Below are positions 25,618 to 34,865 of a stretch of 54,309 bases of DNA, in pieces (the stretch's first letter is position 1; every line of letters starts with the position of its first letter). The notes beneath the pieces were generated by a model, which did no database searches, was not told the DNA's origin, and saw only the letters and a list, made by a program, of their open reading frames with translations. The stretch comes from DATAWK01 sp036267255. Lineage in GTDB: Bacteria > Acidobacteriota > Terriglobia > Terriglobales > Acidobacteriaceae. The position numbers were made by a program, and so were the translations under genes. The stretch is from contig DATAWK010000012.1 of NCBI GenBank assembly GCA_036267255.1, positions 1-54,309 of the forward strand, read 5' to 3'.

Positions 25618-26184
25618 CTAACCGGGCAATCGCTCTTCGACCATTTCGCAAATGGTATGGAGCAAAAACTTATGCCCTTCCTGAATCCGCGCTGTGACGT
25701 TACTGCTTACCAGCAGTTCGATACCAGCCAGGCCTAAGCATCTTCCACCGTCTCTGCCAAGAAATGCAATGGTCTTCATCTTCAAATCATTCGCAGCCAC
25801 AAGAGCCTTGCGAACATTTTCGCTGTTGCCACTGGTGGTGAACACTGCCAACACATCGCCCTGCCGTCCAAATGCTTGTACCTGTCGCGCGAATAGATCG
25901 TGGAAAGAATAGTCGTTGCCAATGGCAGTCAAATCGCCACCATGGACTGCTAATGAAATTGCCGGATAAGGCCTTCGATCCTTGTCAAAACGGCAGACAA
26001 ATTCCGTTGTCAAATGGGATGCGTCTGCGGCGCTGCCTCCATTGCCGCACGCCAGCAATTTTTGTCCGGAAATCAAAGCATCCGCGATGGTGGTTGTTGC
26101 CGCTTCCATCTGCGGTTCCAGACCTGCCAATTGCTGTAGCATGGCCATTGCATCGCGTATATTTTGACTCACGACTCCATTCAT
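25618..26184 (-). CDS. gmhA: SIS-domain sedoheptulose-7-phosphate isomerase GmhA
   Basis: The 188-residue product has the GmhA features LLACGNGGSAADASHLTTEFVCRF, GGDLTAIGNDYSFHDLFARQVQA and VFTTSGNSENVRKAL. It ends with ARIQEGHKFLLHTICEMVEE, which carries the zinc/catalytic Glu and His. GmhA makes D-glycero-D-manno-heptose 7-phosphate for LPS core, so a Gram-negative envelope is implied. AAAGGAAC precedes ATG at good spacing. Other heptose genes are not in the window. It is divergent from the dehydrogenase at 26486. Confidence 0.9.
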   Translation of the reverse strand: MNGVVSQNIRDAMAMLQQLAGLEPQMEAATTTIADALISGQKLLACGNGGSAADASHLTTEFVCRFDKDRRPYPAISLAVHGGDLTAIGNDYSFHDLFARQVQAFGRQGDVLAVFTTSGNSENVRKALVAANDLKMKTIAFLGRDGGRCLGLAGIELLVSSNVTARIQEGHKFLLHTICEMVEERLPG

Positions 26185-26485
26185 GCCAGTTCCTTTCTAT
26201 CCGGGATATCGCTTTTCTCGTCCAGATGATGTCGTTGACAAGAGGAAGAATGTCGCGGTCCGAGGCCTTTTGTTTCGCAAGTGGATTCCATCCGATACGC
26301 CCGTACCCCTCATGGGCAATATACTTACAAATTCTGAATACTGCAGGCTTCTTTAGCCGCAACGAGCCTGCAATGTGGGATTGCCTATTCTCGCAGCATG
26401 GATGCCGGTATTATTTGAGAGCGTCAAGAAAATGAGAAACCGCCGCCTGAAAAATGAAGCTGCGGTCAACGTGTGAGGTGAGTCC
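26185..26485. other. intergenic region between gmhA and the dehydrogenase
   Basis: The 301 bp between divergent starts must hold two promoters. I see no strong inverted repeat, riboswitch element or plausible small gene. The dehydrogenase start is TTG at 26486 behind GAGGTGAG. Confidence 0.5.
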
Positions 26486-27520
26486 TTGAAGGCTTTAGTC
26501 AAGAGCCGTGCAGAGCGCGGGCTTTGGTTGGAAGATATTGCAGAGCCGGTCATCGGCATCAATGATGTGCTGATCCGCGTGCGATATACCGGCATCTGCG
26601 GCACAGATGTCCATATTTACCAATGGGACGATTGGGCACAGAAAACGATTCCGGTTCCAATGGCCATCGGACATGAATTTGTGGGCCAGATCGTCGCAGT
26701 GGGCTCTAACGTAAATGACTTCTATCCGGGCGATATCGTGAGCGGCGAAGGACACGTTGTTTGCGGCCGCTGCCGGAACTGCCTGGCCGGCAGAAGGCAT
26801 CTCTGCGCACACACACTTGGAGTTGGGGTAAACAGACCCGGTGCATTTGCGGAGTTGATTTCGTTGCCTATGGCAAACATCTGGCGACACGACGCAAAAA
26901 TCAACCAGGAAGTTGCCGCGATCTTCGATCCCTTCGGGAATGCGGTGCATACAGCTCTTTCTTTCCCGGTACTCGGCGAGGATGTCTTAATTACAGGGGC
27001 TGGGCCCATTGGTATTATGGCGATTCCCGTTGTGCGGCATGCTGGAGCGCGGCACGTCGTCGTGACGGATATGAATCCCTTTCGCCTGGAATTGGCGAAA
27101 AAAATGGGCGCAACTCTGGCTGTCAATCCCAGTGAAACACCGATTGCAGAGGTACAGAAGCAGCTGGGTATGCTGGAGGGCTTCGATGTCGGTCTCGAAA
27201 TGTCAGGAAATCCTGCAGCCCTGCGAGACATGATTGCCAGCATGAGCCACGGAGCCAAGATTGCGATTCTTGGCATACCGGCCAAAGAGAGCCAGATGGA
27301 CTGGAGGCAGGTGATCTTTAACATGCTGACGATTAAAGGCATATATGGGCGCGAGATGTACGAGACCTGGTACAAAATGTCCGTCATGATCGAATCGGGC
27401 GTCGATATCTCACCGGTCATAACGCATCGGTTTGCGTACAACGATTTCCAACAAGGGTTCGATGCAATGATTTCCGGCCAGACAGGAAAGGTAGTGTTGG
27501 ACTGGACGAGCCTTGCGTAG
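26486..27520 (+). CDS. tdh: zinc-dependent L-threonine 3-dehydrogenase-like alcohol dehydrogenase
   Basis: The 344-residue MDR enzyme has the catalytic zinc motif YTGICGTDVHIYQWDDWAQ and GHEFVGQIVAVG. The structural zinc Cys cluster is CGRCRNCLAGRRHLC, and the NAD site is LITGAGPIGIMAIPV. The N-terminal third and the MSHGAKIAILGIP and IKGIYGREMYETWYKM segments closely follow bacterial Tdh, which oxidises threonine to 2-amino-3-ketobutyrate. Its usual partner kbl is not adjacent, so a related polyol or alcohol substrate cannot be excluded. It begins with TTG at 26486. Confidence 0.85.
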   Translation: MKALVKSRAERGLWLEDIAEPVIGINDVLIRVRYTGICGTDVHIYQWDDWAQKTIPVPMAIGHEFVGQIVAVGSNVNDFYPGDIVSGEGHVVCGRCRNCLAGRRHLCAHTLGVGVNRPGAFAELISLPMANIWRHDAKINQEVAAIFDPFGNAVHTALSFPVLGEDVLITGAGPIGIMAIPVVRHAGARHVVVTDMNPFRLELAKKMGATLAVNPSETPIAEVQKQLGMLEGFDVGLEMSGNPAALRDMIASMSHGAKIAILGIPAKESQMDWRQVIFNMLTIKGIYGREMYETWYKMSVMIESGVDISPVITHRFAYNDFQQGFDAMISGQTGKVVLDWTSLA

Positions 27521-27571
27521 TGGAAGATTCAAGAAAGCACAAGAACTGTAACCGATTCTCGAAGGATATGG

Positions 27572-28270
27572 ATGAAAACCTCTAAGTTGCCTGGAATGTT
27601 TCTGCTGCTCGCGCTTGCTCCTCTATCGTGGGGGAGCGTTCCCAAAGACTACAAAGGCAAACCGTTCGTGGATGCAACGCACACAGCTGGGGCACAGACG
27701 ATACCGGGGCGACTGCAAACAGCGTTCTACGACCTGGGCGGCGAAGGAATCGCATATCACGATACAGATCGGATCAACCATGGCAGCGGAGAATTGAATT
27801 ACCACCCCGGTCATTGTGAAGCTGGCGTGCCGGTTTCCATCTGCCACTTCCGCGAAAATGAAGGGGTTGATCTGTCCTACGCGAAGAAACTGGCGGACCT
27901 GAAATATCCGAGCCGAATCGCACCGAAATGGCAACAGCTGTACATCGGATGGTCAGAAAATGGCGAATGGACGAACTACACGGTCTATGTAAAAAAGGCG
28001 GGGACATACAGAATCATTGCAATGTATTCCAATGTCGGACAAACGATATATTTTTCACTCAATAACAAGCGCGCTGCCAGCTGCACACTGCCCTCCTATC
28101 CACTTCGACATGAGCCAGACTGGATGATCTGGCATACCTGGAACAAGGCGGATTGCGGAGAAATCAGTTTCCCTAAAACCGGGCTGCAACTGCTGACTTT
28201 GCATTACAAGCAGGGAAACAATCTTGCCTATTTTGACTTTGTGCCCGTGGACGAGCATGGCTCGAAGTAG
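27572..28270 (+). CDS. secreted protein with a carbohydrate-binding-module-like (CBM6/35-like) domain
   Basis: A 232-residue protein with a signal peptide (MKTSKLPGMFLLLALAPLSWG) and one beta-sandwich-like domain. Text such as GRLQTAFYDLGGEGIAYHDTD, WQQLYIGWSENGEWTNYTVYVKKAGTYRI and LLTLHYKQGNNLAYFDFVPV resembles CBM6/CBM35 domains. In these modules an early E-G-x-A-Y-x-D and a late N-x-x-x-F-D-F/Y contribute to sugar or Ca binding. ATG at 27572 follows GAAGGA. It lies 175 bp before the GH127 gene on the same strand, so a role in plant or microbial polysaccharide use is likely. Confidence 0.7.
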   Translation: MKTSKLPGMFLLLALAPLSWGSVPKDYKGKPFVDATHTAGAQTIPGRLQTAFYDLGGEGIAYHDTDRINHGSGELNYHPGHCEAGVPVSICHFRENEGVDLSYAKKLADLKYPSRIAPKWQQLYIGWSENGEWTNYTVYVKKAGTYRIIAMYSNVGQTIYFSLNNKRAASCTLPSYPLRHEPDWMIWHTWNKADCGEISFPKTGLQLLTLHYKQGNNLAYFDFVPVDEHGSK

Positions 28271-28445
28271 TCCCCCTCGATGTAAGTGGCGCCTTCTTTG
28301 AGCTACTCGTAAGTACCAGATCGACGTCAATAAGAACATCCAGTCAGTTAATGCGGCAGCGATGAAACCAGATGATTCCGCTGAGCACTGCTTCGATCGT
28401 CCGCAGTTCCTCTCGCAGGCGTAACATTTGTCGTGGGAGAATGGA

Positions 28446-30260
28446 ATGCCGTCTCGCCGTTCGTTTCTGCAATCTGCAAGCCTGGCCACTGCCGCTCTTT
28501 ACTGCCACCCCTGGCTTTTAGCCAGCACGGAAGAACCACCCCCGTTAAGCGAATTCGGTTATAGCGATGTCGAACTCGCGCCGGGACTTGCACAAACGCA
28601 GTTTGAGCAGACACAATCGGTGCTCCTGTCGCTCAACAACGACAGTCTGCTCAAGCCGTGGCGTCTTCGGGCCGGACTGCCCGCGCCGGGTCCTGATTTA
28701 GGAGGATGGTATGACGGGTTTGCTCCGGCTCATTCCTTTGGTCAATGGGTATCCGCACTTTCGCGCGGCTATGCCGTAACCCAAGACGCCCGCACTCGAG
28801 CGAAGGTTGAACAGCTGCTTACACTCTACGCGCCAACGATCTCCGGCCGTTTCTACAAAAACTTTTTTTATCCTGCATATGACTACGACAAGATGGTCAT
28901 CGGGCTAATCGACGCACATCAATTTGCCGGGATACCGCAGGCATACTCACTTCTCGACCGAACCACCGATGCGGCGCTGCCCCACCTACCGCCGCACGCG
29001 CTTGATCGCGGTGAACCGCAACGGAAGTGGCGTGCATCGATTGGAGACAATACAACTGACGATTACACCTGGGACGAGTCGTACACGATGCCGGAAAATC
29101 TCTACCTTGCCTGGCAGCGTGGCGCTGGCGAACGTTACCGGCAAATGGCTGGCCGCTATTTGCTCGACAAAACATATTTCGATCCACTTTCTGAAAATAA
29201 AAATGTACTGGCCGACCATCACGCCTATAGCTTTTGCAATGCACTGAGTTCAGCGATGCAGGCCTATCTCTCGAACGGAAGCCAAAAGCATCTGCGCGCT
29301 GCCAGCAATGCATTCGACATGATTACGTCGACGCAGAGTTTCGCTACCGGCGGCTGGGGCCCAGATGAGCGGTTCAGCGCGCCCGGCAGCGGTGCAATGT
29401 ATGCCAGCCTCAGTGAATCGCACCGCGGCTTTGAAACGCCCTGCGGGAGCTATGCACACTTCAAGCTGACCCGCTATCTGCTACGCGTTACCGGCGATGG
29501 CCGCTATGGCGACAGCATGGAACGAGTGTTCTACAACACAGTTCTTGGGGCGAAGCGCCTGGAGCCTGACGGTCATGCGTTTTACTATTCCGATTACAAT
29601 TTTTCGGGTAGCAAGCATTACTTTCCCTACGCGTGGCCCTGCTGCTCCGGCACGCTGCCACAGGTTGCAGCCGATTACCGCATCCTGACATATTTCCATG
29701 ATGCCGCTGGCATCTACGTCAATCTTTATCAGCCATCCACACTCAAATGGACAACCCGTGATGGTGTGCAGTTCGGCTTGACGCAAAGTGGGGATTATCC
29801 GATGGAAGGCAATATCTCGATGATTATGCGTGCCTCGCGCCCGTCTGAATTTGCCGTGCGCCTGCGCATTCCAGCATGGGCGTCGGGACCGGCACTGGCC
29901 TCCAAAACGACGATTCGCGTGAACGGCAATCGAGTTGCTGTGCCCACAAACGCCGGATTTGCCACGCTCCGTCGCGAATGGAAAGATGGTGATCGCATCG
30001 AGTTGCAGCTTGCTATGCCGATGCGCCTTGAGGCGATTGATGAGCAGCATCCGGATACGGTAGCGCTGGTTCGCGGTCCGCTGGTCTTATTTGCCATTAC
30101 CGAAAAAGCACCGACAGTGAATCGCCGACAACTGCTTGCTGCCCGCCGCGTTCTCGGCCAGTTCGCGTGGCAGACTGACACAAAATCCGGTCCGCTTCAG
30201 TTGCTTCCCTTCACTGCAATCCAGGAGCAGCACTACACGACATACATGCATGCGGGGTAG
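28446..30260 (+). CDS. Tat-exported GH127-family (DUF1680) beta-L-arabinofuranosidase-like enzyme
   Basis: From ATG at 28446 (GGGAG upstream) the protein has 604 residues and starts PSRRSFLQSASLATAALYC, a twin-arginine signal. The catalytic domain contains the family text GWYDGFAPAHSFGQWVSALSRGYA, TGGWGPDERF, SESHRGFETPCGSYAHFKLT and PYAWPCCSGTLPQV. It includes the Glu and Cys residues that coordinate zinc and act as nucleophile in GH127 enzymes such as HypBA1. C-terminal beta domains follow. It probably removes beta-L-arabinofuranose from plant glycans or glycoproteins in the periplasm. Related GH families 142 and 146 cannot be fully excluded. Confidence 0.85.
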   Translation: MPSRRSFLQSASLATAALYCHPWLLASTEEPPPLSEFGYSDVELAPGLAQTQFEQTQSVLLSLNNDSLLKPWRLRAGLPAPGPDLGGWYDGFAPAHSFGQWVSALSRGYAVTQDARTRAKVEQLLTLYAPTISGRFYKNFFYPAYDYDKMVIGLIDAHQFAGIPQAYSLLDRTTDAALPHLPPHALDRGEPQRKWRASIGDNTTDDYTWDESYTMPENLYLAWQRGAGERYRQMAGRYLLDKTYFDPLSENKNVLADHHAYSFCNALSSAMQAYLSNGSQKHLRAASNAFDMITSTQSFATGGWGPDERFSAPGSGAMYASLSESHRGFETPCGSYAHFKLTRYLLRVTGDGRYGDSMERVFYNTVLGAKRLEPDGHAFYYSDYNFSGSKHYFPYAWPCCSGTLPQVAADYRILTYFHDAAGIYVNLYQPSTLKWTTRDGVQFGLTQSGDYPMEGNISMIMRASRPSEFAVRLRIPAWASGPALASKTTIRVNGNRVAVPTNAGFATLRREWKDGDRIELQLAMPMRLEAIDEQHPDTVALVRGPLVLFAITEKAPTVNRRQLLAARRVLGQFAWQTDTKSGPLQLLPFTAIQEQHYTTYMHAG

Positions 30261-30287
30261 ATGTAGAAAGTTCCAGCGCTGAAGGTA

Positions 30288-30318
30288 GAGCCATGCATGT
30301 GCCTTTCATACATGGCTC
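30288..30318. terminator. candidate hairpin terminator between convergent genes
   Basis: GAGCCATG (30288-30295) and CATGGCTC (30311-30318) form an 8-bp stem around a 15-base loop. It lies 27 bp after the GH127 stop and before the end of the TonB-dependent receptor. No long T run follows, so efficiency is uncertain. Confidence 0.4.
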
Positions 30319-30375
30319 CTCGATATCCAATCAAACCAGGAAAAATTCAATCAAATAGGGCAAGTAAAAAATACG

Positions 30376-33300
30376 CTAGAAATCGTAGCGGAATGAGAAT
30401 TGCTGTTTGCGCGATTGCACAAGTTGATGGCTATAAATACCGAACGCCGGGCCTCCAGAGACTATATTGTTCAATCCACCCAGGCTGCTAATCGGATTGG
30501 TATCGAAGCGGGAGGAATTCGATACATTGAATACTTCCCAGGCAAAACGAAGCGTCTGGGTGCGATATGTTCTCCAGACCTTTGACAAACTTCCATCCTG
30601 TTCGAAATAGCCATCTCCACGAAATGGATTCCGCGAACCAGCTTCACCTGGATAGGGAAACCGTATCGGGGTACCTGCGGCGAGGCCGTTGTTGACAAGA
30701 CTGGGATCGGCAAACGCCTCGGGCAATCCGTTTAGCAAATGCCTATGCATTTTGATTGGCGCAGTAACGACAGCATTGCTGGTATATACAAAATTGGTGG
30801 GATAAGCCAACGGAGGATAGATACTGAATGGCAGCCCACTCGACCACCGAGTAATTCCCGACAACCCCCAGCCACCGATCAACGCATCCGTCAAATGGTT
30901 GGCATTGCCGGCAAACCGCTGACCCCGACCAAACGGAAGTTGATAGACAAAGTTTCCGGAGATCAAGTGGCGTACGTCAAAATCCGAAAGTCCGCGGTTC
31001 AGGCCGGGATCGAAGCTGTTGATGATTTCGCTGAAACTTCCAGTCGAAAACGAACTGGCACGCTCGGCATCCGAACCCATGTCGATCGAATTCCCATAGG
31101 TGTAGCTGAAGTTGAAGGCCAACCCAACATTGGTGACTTTACGCAAGGTCAGTTGTAAAGCGTTGTAGCTGCTTAGGCCGATCGAAGACCAGGCATAGAG
31201 CCCTGAAAACTGCCTTTGATAGTACCGCGTCTTCACATTGCCATTTGGTTGAGCATACGGACCGCAACCAAGGCCACCTTCACTTTGCGCACAATATGCG
31301 TCGAGTACAGCCAGCGCATACGAGTCATTCGCCACCGTAGCCAAGCTCCGATACACATTTGAGTAGATGTTCTGGGTCGCACTCATTGTGTTGGTTTTCA
31401 GATACGGGAACAGATTCTCCCAGTAAGGAATGGGAGCGACCGTGCTTTGATTGGCGTATGTCGCTTTCGCCAGCAGAGTACCCGCGGTGAAGTAGTCCAT
31501 TCCAGACTGCGGGTCCACCAGGTCGAGCGGCTCGGCAAGATCCAACTGCTGCAACAGATGACGACCGAAGGTGCCAATATAATCTGCTTCAATCGAGTAA
31601 CCGTGCGACAGTTCCCGTTGCACAGAAAAGTCAGTCGCGATGCTATACGGCGTCTTGATGCGGTTGTCGACGCCCCAGGCGAGGGCGAGGCCAGTGTTGA
31701 CGTTATTCGGCGGCGTGAAAGGATACTGCACGATCGACGGAATAGTGACCCCCTTCAAGGGCGGCAGATTGCTGATGCCGCTAAAGCGAGGCGCATTATC
31801 GATGGTATATTGGCCGTCAGGGTTTCTGATTTGTGTCTGTAAGCCAAAAGAGCCGCGCTTGGCGAATGTGTCCACAATCCCTTCACCGAAATGGTCATAG
31901 AACATGCCGACGCCAGCACGGACGGAGGTTTTGTTATTGACAGCCCACGCCATGGCAACACGCGGCGCGATATTGTTCCACTGCATGTTCCAGTACGGCT
32001 GCGCATTGTTTGCCTTTCCGGATGGGGCAAACGACAGATCCGGCTGGTCGGTGATGCCCAGGGTTGCCTGTGTGGCGCGGTTCACAAACCATTGATGGGT
32101 ATCAGTGGTTGGCTGCAGCTGCTGTCCATGGGTTTCATAGGGAGGCTGCAAAAATACCTGCCGGATGCCAAAGGTGAATGTCAAGTTGGGTTGCGCGCGC
32201 CACGCATCCTGGATGTAGTACTCAACTTCATGGGACAAATAATTCAACGCAACCGGCGCTCCTTCCGCCAGAGCATTTCCTGTTTTGCCACCGGGTTGTA
32301 CGTGGAAGTTGAACTGACCTGATACTTGAGGTACCAGCCCCGTGATGATTGTTGCCGCATTGTTGTAATTGGATTGGAAACTGTTATCGACCGCTGGAAA
32401 GCCGAAGGCGCTAGGATCCAGACTGCCCCCCCAACCGGCGAGATTCTGGTTCGAGCCAGTCAGCCACTGATTGTAGACCTGAGCAGCAGAATACGAATTC
32501 GCATTTGTACTTTGGTAATTTGTGATGATGCGTAGGTCCCCGCCAAAGGACAAGGTATGATTCCCGTGCGTCCAGGTCAAATTGTCAATGAAGTTCTGGA
32601 CCGGTACATGAACAATGGATGTGCAATTCTCAGAGGTTGGTTGCGATATGCCGCTAAACGTAACATAGGCGCCGCAATCCTGCCCTGCATCTGCATAACC
32701 CTGACGTGTTAATCCGTAGCGAAAATCATTAACGAGATTGTTTGTGATAGTCCACGTATCGCCAGCAGCTATACCCTTGGTGTTGTCCCGCAATGTATAC
32801 GAGGGAGGCTGTCCGGGGTAATACAAAATGCCGTCCGTTGTGTCGTCCTGCAGATTGCCACGCACAAATATTTGCTGGCGATCTGATGGGTACCAATCCA
32901 GACGAACGATAGTGGTGTTGAGATTGACAGGATTCGGCGAAGAGAAAGTATAGGAGCCGAAGTTATAGCCGTCCCCAGCTGCCGTTCCATTTGCCGTAGG
33001 ATACTGGTTCATTACGGTCATGATGGCTGGGTTAACACCATTTCCCAATGGGCATGTGCCAAGGGCGGTACAGTTGGGATCCATGGTTTTAATCTGTGCT
33101 GGCGTGAGCGTGATTGGGGCGTTATTGCTCAGGTATGTCAGATCTCCATTTTTAAAGGACTGGAAAGGAGTCGTGCGTAAAACCTGTGCATTCTCTCGCG
33201 TGTGTGAAGCTTCGTAGTTGCCGAAGAAAAAGAACTTCTTCTTCTTGATAGGCCCACCTACGTCACCACCATAGGTATTGCGAATATATTCGCCCGGAAC

Positions 33301-34167
33301 ATTCGCCTCTCCAGCGGCGAGTTGTTGTTGTTTATTGAACCAATCGTTCGCAGCCGTATCCGTATTGCGGTTGTATTCGTATAAACCGCCATGAAATTGA
33401 TTGGTGCCACTCTTGGTTACCAGGTTAATCTGTGCGCCTGCGGAGCGGCCCTGATCGGTATTCGCCATGCCAGTCGTAACACGGAACTCTTCTACTGAAT
33501 CCAGGGTTTCGCGCAAAACTCCTGTAAACGCATATCCAAATAGTTGGTCATTGTCGTCCATTCCATCCATCGTCACATTGCCCTGATCGGAACGGACACC
33601 ATTGACAGCACCCGTACGGCTATCGGTGTCTCCTGACCCGGGGCCAGCATCCACATTGTGACCTAAATAGAGCACGCCAGGCTGCAAGCTGAGCAGATCC
33701 GGAACGTTGCGATCTTCCATGGGTAGCGACTTGATAGTCGAGTTGTCCATGGCATTGCCCAGAGTGGCGTCCGAGGTGTTGAGCGTTGCCGTCTCCGAAG
33801 TAACATTTACCGTCTGCGCGACCGCCTGCAGACTCATCTTAAAGTCGATGGTGGCCGGATTGCTGACCAGGAGTTCGCCGATCTTGGTCTGATCGCCGAA
33901 GCCGGTTGCGCTGATCGTTACCGTCCATGTGCCGGGAGCCAGTTGCTGGAACTGATACTGGCCGCGAGCATCGCTTGTCGTCTTTAAGGATTGGCCGGTT
34001 GCAGCGCGCGCGATGGTCACGACGGCACCAGGCACAACGGCGCCGCTTGTGTCCATGACCGTACCGCTTAAGGAAGTTGTTGCCTGCTGAGCCACCGAGG
34101 TCCCAGGAGAAAAGAAAAGCATAATTGCTATTGCGCTGAAAATTGCTATCAGGACTTGCCGTTTCAT
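30376..34167 (-). CDS. TonB-dependent outer-membrane receptor, Oar-like, with carboxypeptidase-regulatory domain
   Basis: The 1263-residue protein has a signal peptide (first 26 residues, ending SVAQQ). A carboxypeptidase-regulatory-like domain follows (about 33-105: LSGTVMDTSGAVVPGA, YQFQQLAPGTWTVTISATGFG). A plug domain comes next (about 120-260: NVPDLLSLQPGVLYLG, NVTMDGMDDND), then a long beta-barrel ending QQFSFRYDF, with a terminal Phe as usual for outer-membrane barrels. Such giant receptors are abundant in Acidobacteria and take up large or scarce nutrients, often oligopeptides or glycans. ATG follows GGGAGGC. It is divergent from the D-aminoacylase operon across a region with paired palindromes, suggesting shared control and a peptide-like ligand (inference). 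Confidence 0.93.
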   Translation of the reverse strand: MKRQVLIAIFSAIAIMLFFSPGTSVAQQATTSLSGTVMDTSGAVVPGAVVTIARAATGQSLKTTSDARGQYQFQQLAPGTWTVTISATGFGDQTKIGELLVSNPATIDFKMSLQAVAQTVNVTSETATLNTSDATLGNAMDNSTIKSLPMEDRNVPDLLSLQPGVLYLGHNVDAGPGSGDTDSRTGAVNGVRSDQGNVTMDGMDDNDQLFGYAFTGVLRETLDSVEEFRVTTGMANTDQGRSAGAQINLVTKSGTNQFHGGLYEYNRNTDTAANDWFNKQQQLAAGEANVPGEYIRNTYGGDVGGPIKKKKFFFFGNYEASHTRENAQVLRTTPFQSFKNGDLTYLSNNAPITLTPAQIKTMDPNCTALGTCPLGNGVNPAIMTVMNQYPTANGTAAGDGYNFGSYTFSSPNPVNLNTTIVRLDWYPSDRQQIFVRGNLQDDTTDGILYYPGQPPSYTLRDNTKGIAAGDTWTITNNLVNDFRYGLTRQGYADAGQDCGAYVTFSGISQPTSENCTSIVHVPVQNFIDNLTWTHGNHTLSFGGDLRIITNYQSTNANSYSAAQVYNQWLTGSNQNLAGWGGSLDPSAFGFPAVDNSFQSNYNNAATIITGLVPQVSGQFNFHVQPGGKTGNALAEGAPVALNYLSHEVEYYIQDAWRAQPNLTFTFGIRQVFLQPPYETHGQQLQPTTDTHQWFVNRATQATLGITDQPDLSFAPSGKANNAQPYWNMQWNNIAPRVAMAWAVNNKTSVRAGVGMFYDHFGEGIVDTFAKRGSFGLQTQIRNPDGQYTIDNAPRFSGISNLPPLKGVTIPSIVQYPFTPPNNVNTGLALAWGVDNRIKTPYSIATDFSVQRELSHGYSIEADYIGTFGRHLLQQLDLAEPLDLVDPQSGMDYFTAGTLLAKATYANQSTVAPIPYWENLFPYLKTNTMSATQNIYSNVYRSLATVANDSYALAVLDAYCAQSEGGLGCGPYAQPNGNVKTRYYQRQFSGLYAWSSIGLSSYNALQLTLRKVTNVGLAFNFSYTYGNSIDMGSDAERASSFSTGSFSEIINSFDPGLNRGLSDFDVRHLISGNFVYQLPFGRGQRFAGNANHLTDALIGGWGLSGITRWSSGLPFSIYPPLAYPTNFVYTSNAVVTAPIKMHRHLLNGLPEAFADPSLVNNGLAAGTPIRFPYPGEAGSRNPFRGDGYFEQDGSLSKVWRTYRTQTLRFAWEVFNVSNSSRFDTNPISSLGGLNNIVSGGPAFGIYSHQLVQSRKQQFSFRYDF

Positions 34168-34358
34168 TCACTGCCTCCCAAAAGTGTTCCGTTTAATGCC
34201 TTCGTTGGGGAAATAGTCAGACGATGAGCTTATTTCGACTTAAGTTGCTGCTACTTTTCCGTTTAAAGAGTCAACGCAGGTCTGCGACCAAGAAGCCCTG
34301 GTATCCCAGGGTCGTACTCATTACATGAGCCACAAGATTGGCTTTGCACAAAAGCTTC

Positions 34359-34376
34359 ATGCAAAATATGTTGCAT
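34359..34376. promoter_or_regulatory. operator candidate A1: ATGCAA-N6-TTGCAT
   Basis: A perfect 6+6 dyad, ATGCAAAATATGTTGCAT, 192 bp from the receptor start. The identical 18-mer occurs at 47151-47168, and the same geometry with another spacer at 42555-42572. Confidence 0.75.
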
Positions 34377-34415
34377 TCCGTCATTATTCTTATAACTTGC
34401 AGGAATCGTAAGCTG

Positions 34416-34431
34416 GACATGGTGGCATGTC
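34416..34431. promoter_or_regulatory. dyad A-mid: GACAT-N6-ATGTC
   Basis: A 5+5 dyad with 6-base spacer, 56 bp from the centre of A1. The equivalent in region B is 47206-47221 with a different spacer, so the arms are kept while the spacer changes. Confidence 0.5.
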
Positions 34432-34489
34432 AAGAAAATTGTAACGAAATCATGCTCGCAGATAATTTTTATGATAAACGTGGACATGC

Positions 34490-34507
34490 ATGCACGAATT
34501 GTTGCAC
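34490..34507. promoter_or_regulatory. operator candidate A2: ATGCAC-N6-TTGCAC
   Basis: An imperfect dyad, ATGCACGAATTGTTGCAC, centred 131 bp from A1, with the identical 18-mer in region B (47281-47298). Confidence 0.6.
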
Positions 34508-34865
34508 CTTTGCAGCTAAGCATGAGAGGTGCTCTGGATGTGCACTCTAGACAACCGTAGTAATTCAAGGGATACCGACATTCCAAAAATTGCCATGGGC
34601 AGCGCGTGAAAAGTGCCACGGCGAAACGAAAACTGAGCGGAGAAATCGTGGGACGTTCTCGACTTCTTGCGGATAGTTCCCAATATTCTGCGTGAATATC
34701 GCAGGTTGAAAGCTGTGGTTGTTATGCATAGGAATCCAGGACACGAGCTATCAACGCACCGTTCCGACTTATGCTGCCGGAGAAATCCTTATTCCTAAAC
34801 AATTTCGAATTCCTTGGCCGGTATCCGCATAACGGGAAAATTCAGGGTTACGCATTCGAGGCTCT

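Larger units (their letters stand above)
34340..34556. repeat. conserved upstream block, copy A
   Basis: This stretch aligns along most of its length with 47130-47339. Shared blocks include TTGCACAAAA, ATGCAAAATATGTTGCATT, GCAGGAATCGTA, GCTGGACATGG, ATGTCAAGAAAATTGT and ATGCACGAATTGTTGCACC. Small indels separate the copies. The order and spacing of the dyads are kept to within 1-2 bp. Confidence 0.8.
34168..34865. other. 698-bp divergent intergenic region A with conserved regulatory block
   Basis: No credible gene lies here. The short frames present are not conserved with the related region at 46788-47464, because indels change the frame. It contains three dyads in the left half (listed separately) and must hold promoters for the receptor and the aminoacylase. 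The right half (about 34560-34865) shows no clear element. Confidence 0.6.

Noticed and set aside
34263..34619. Open frames across regulatory region A (both strands)
   Set aside because: The related region B at 47130-47339 has indels that break these frames, and the conserved parts are palindromes. A regulatory explanation fits better.
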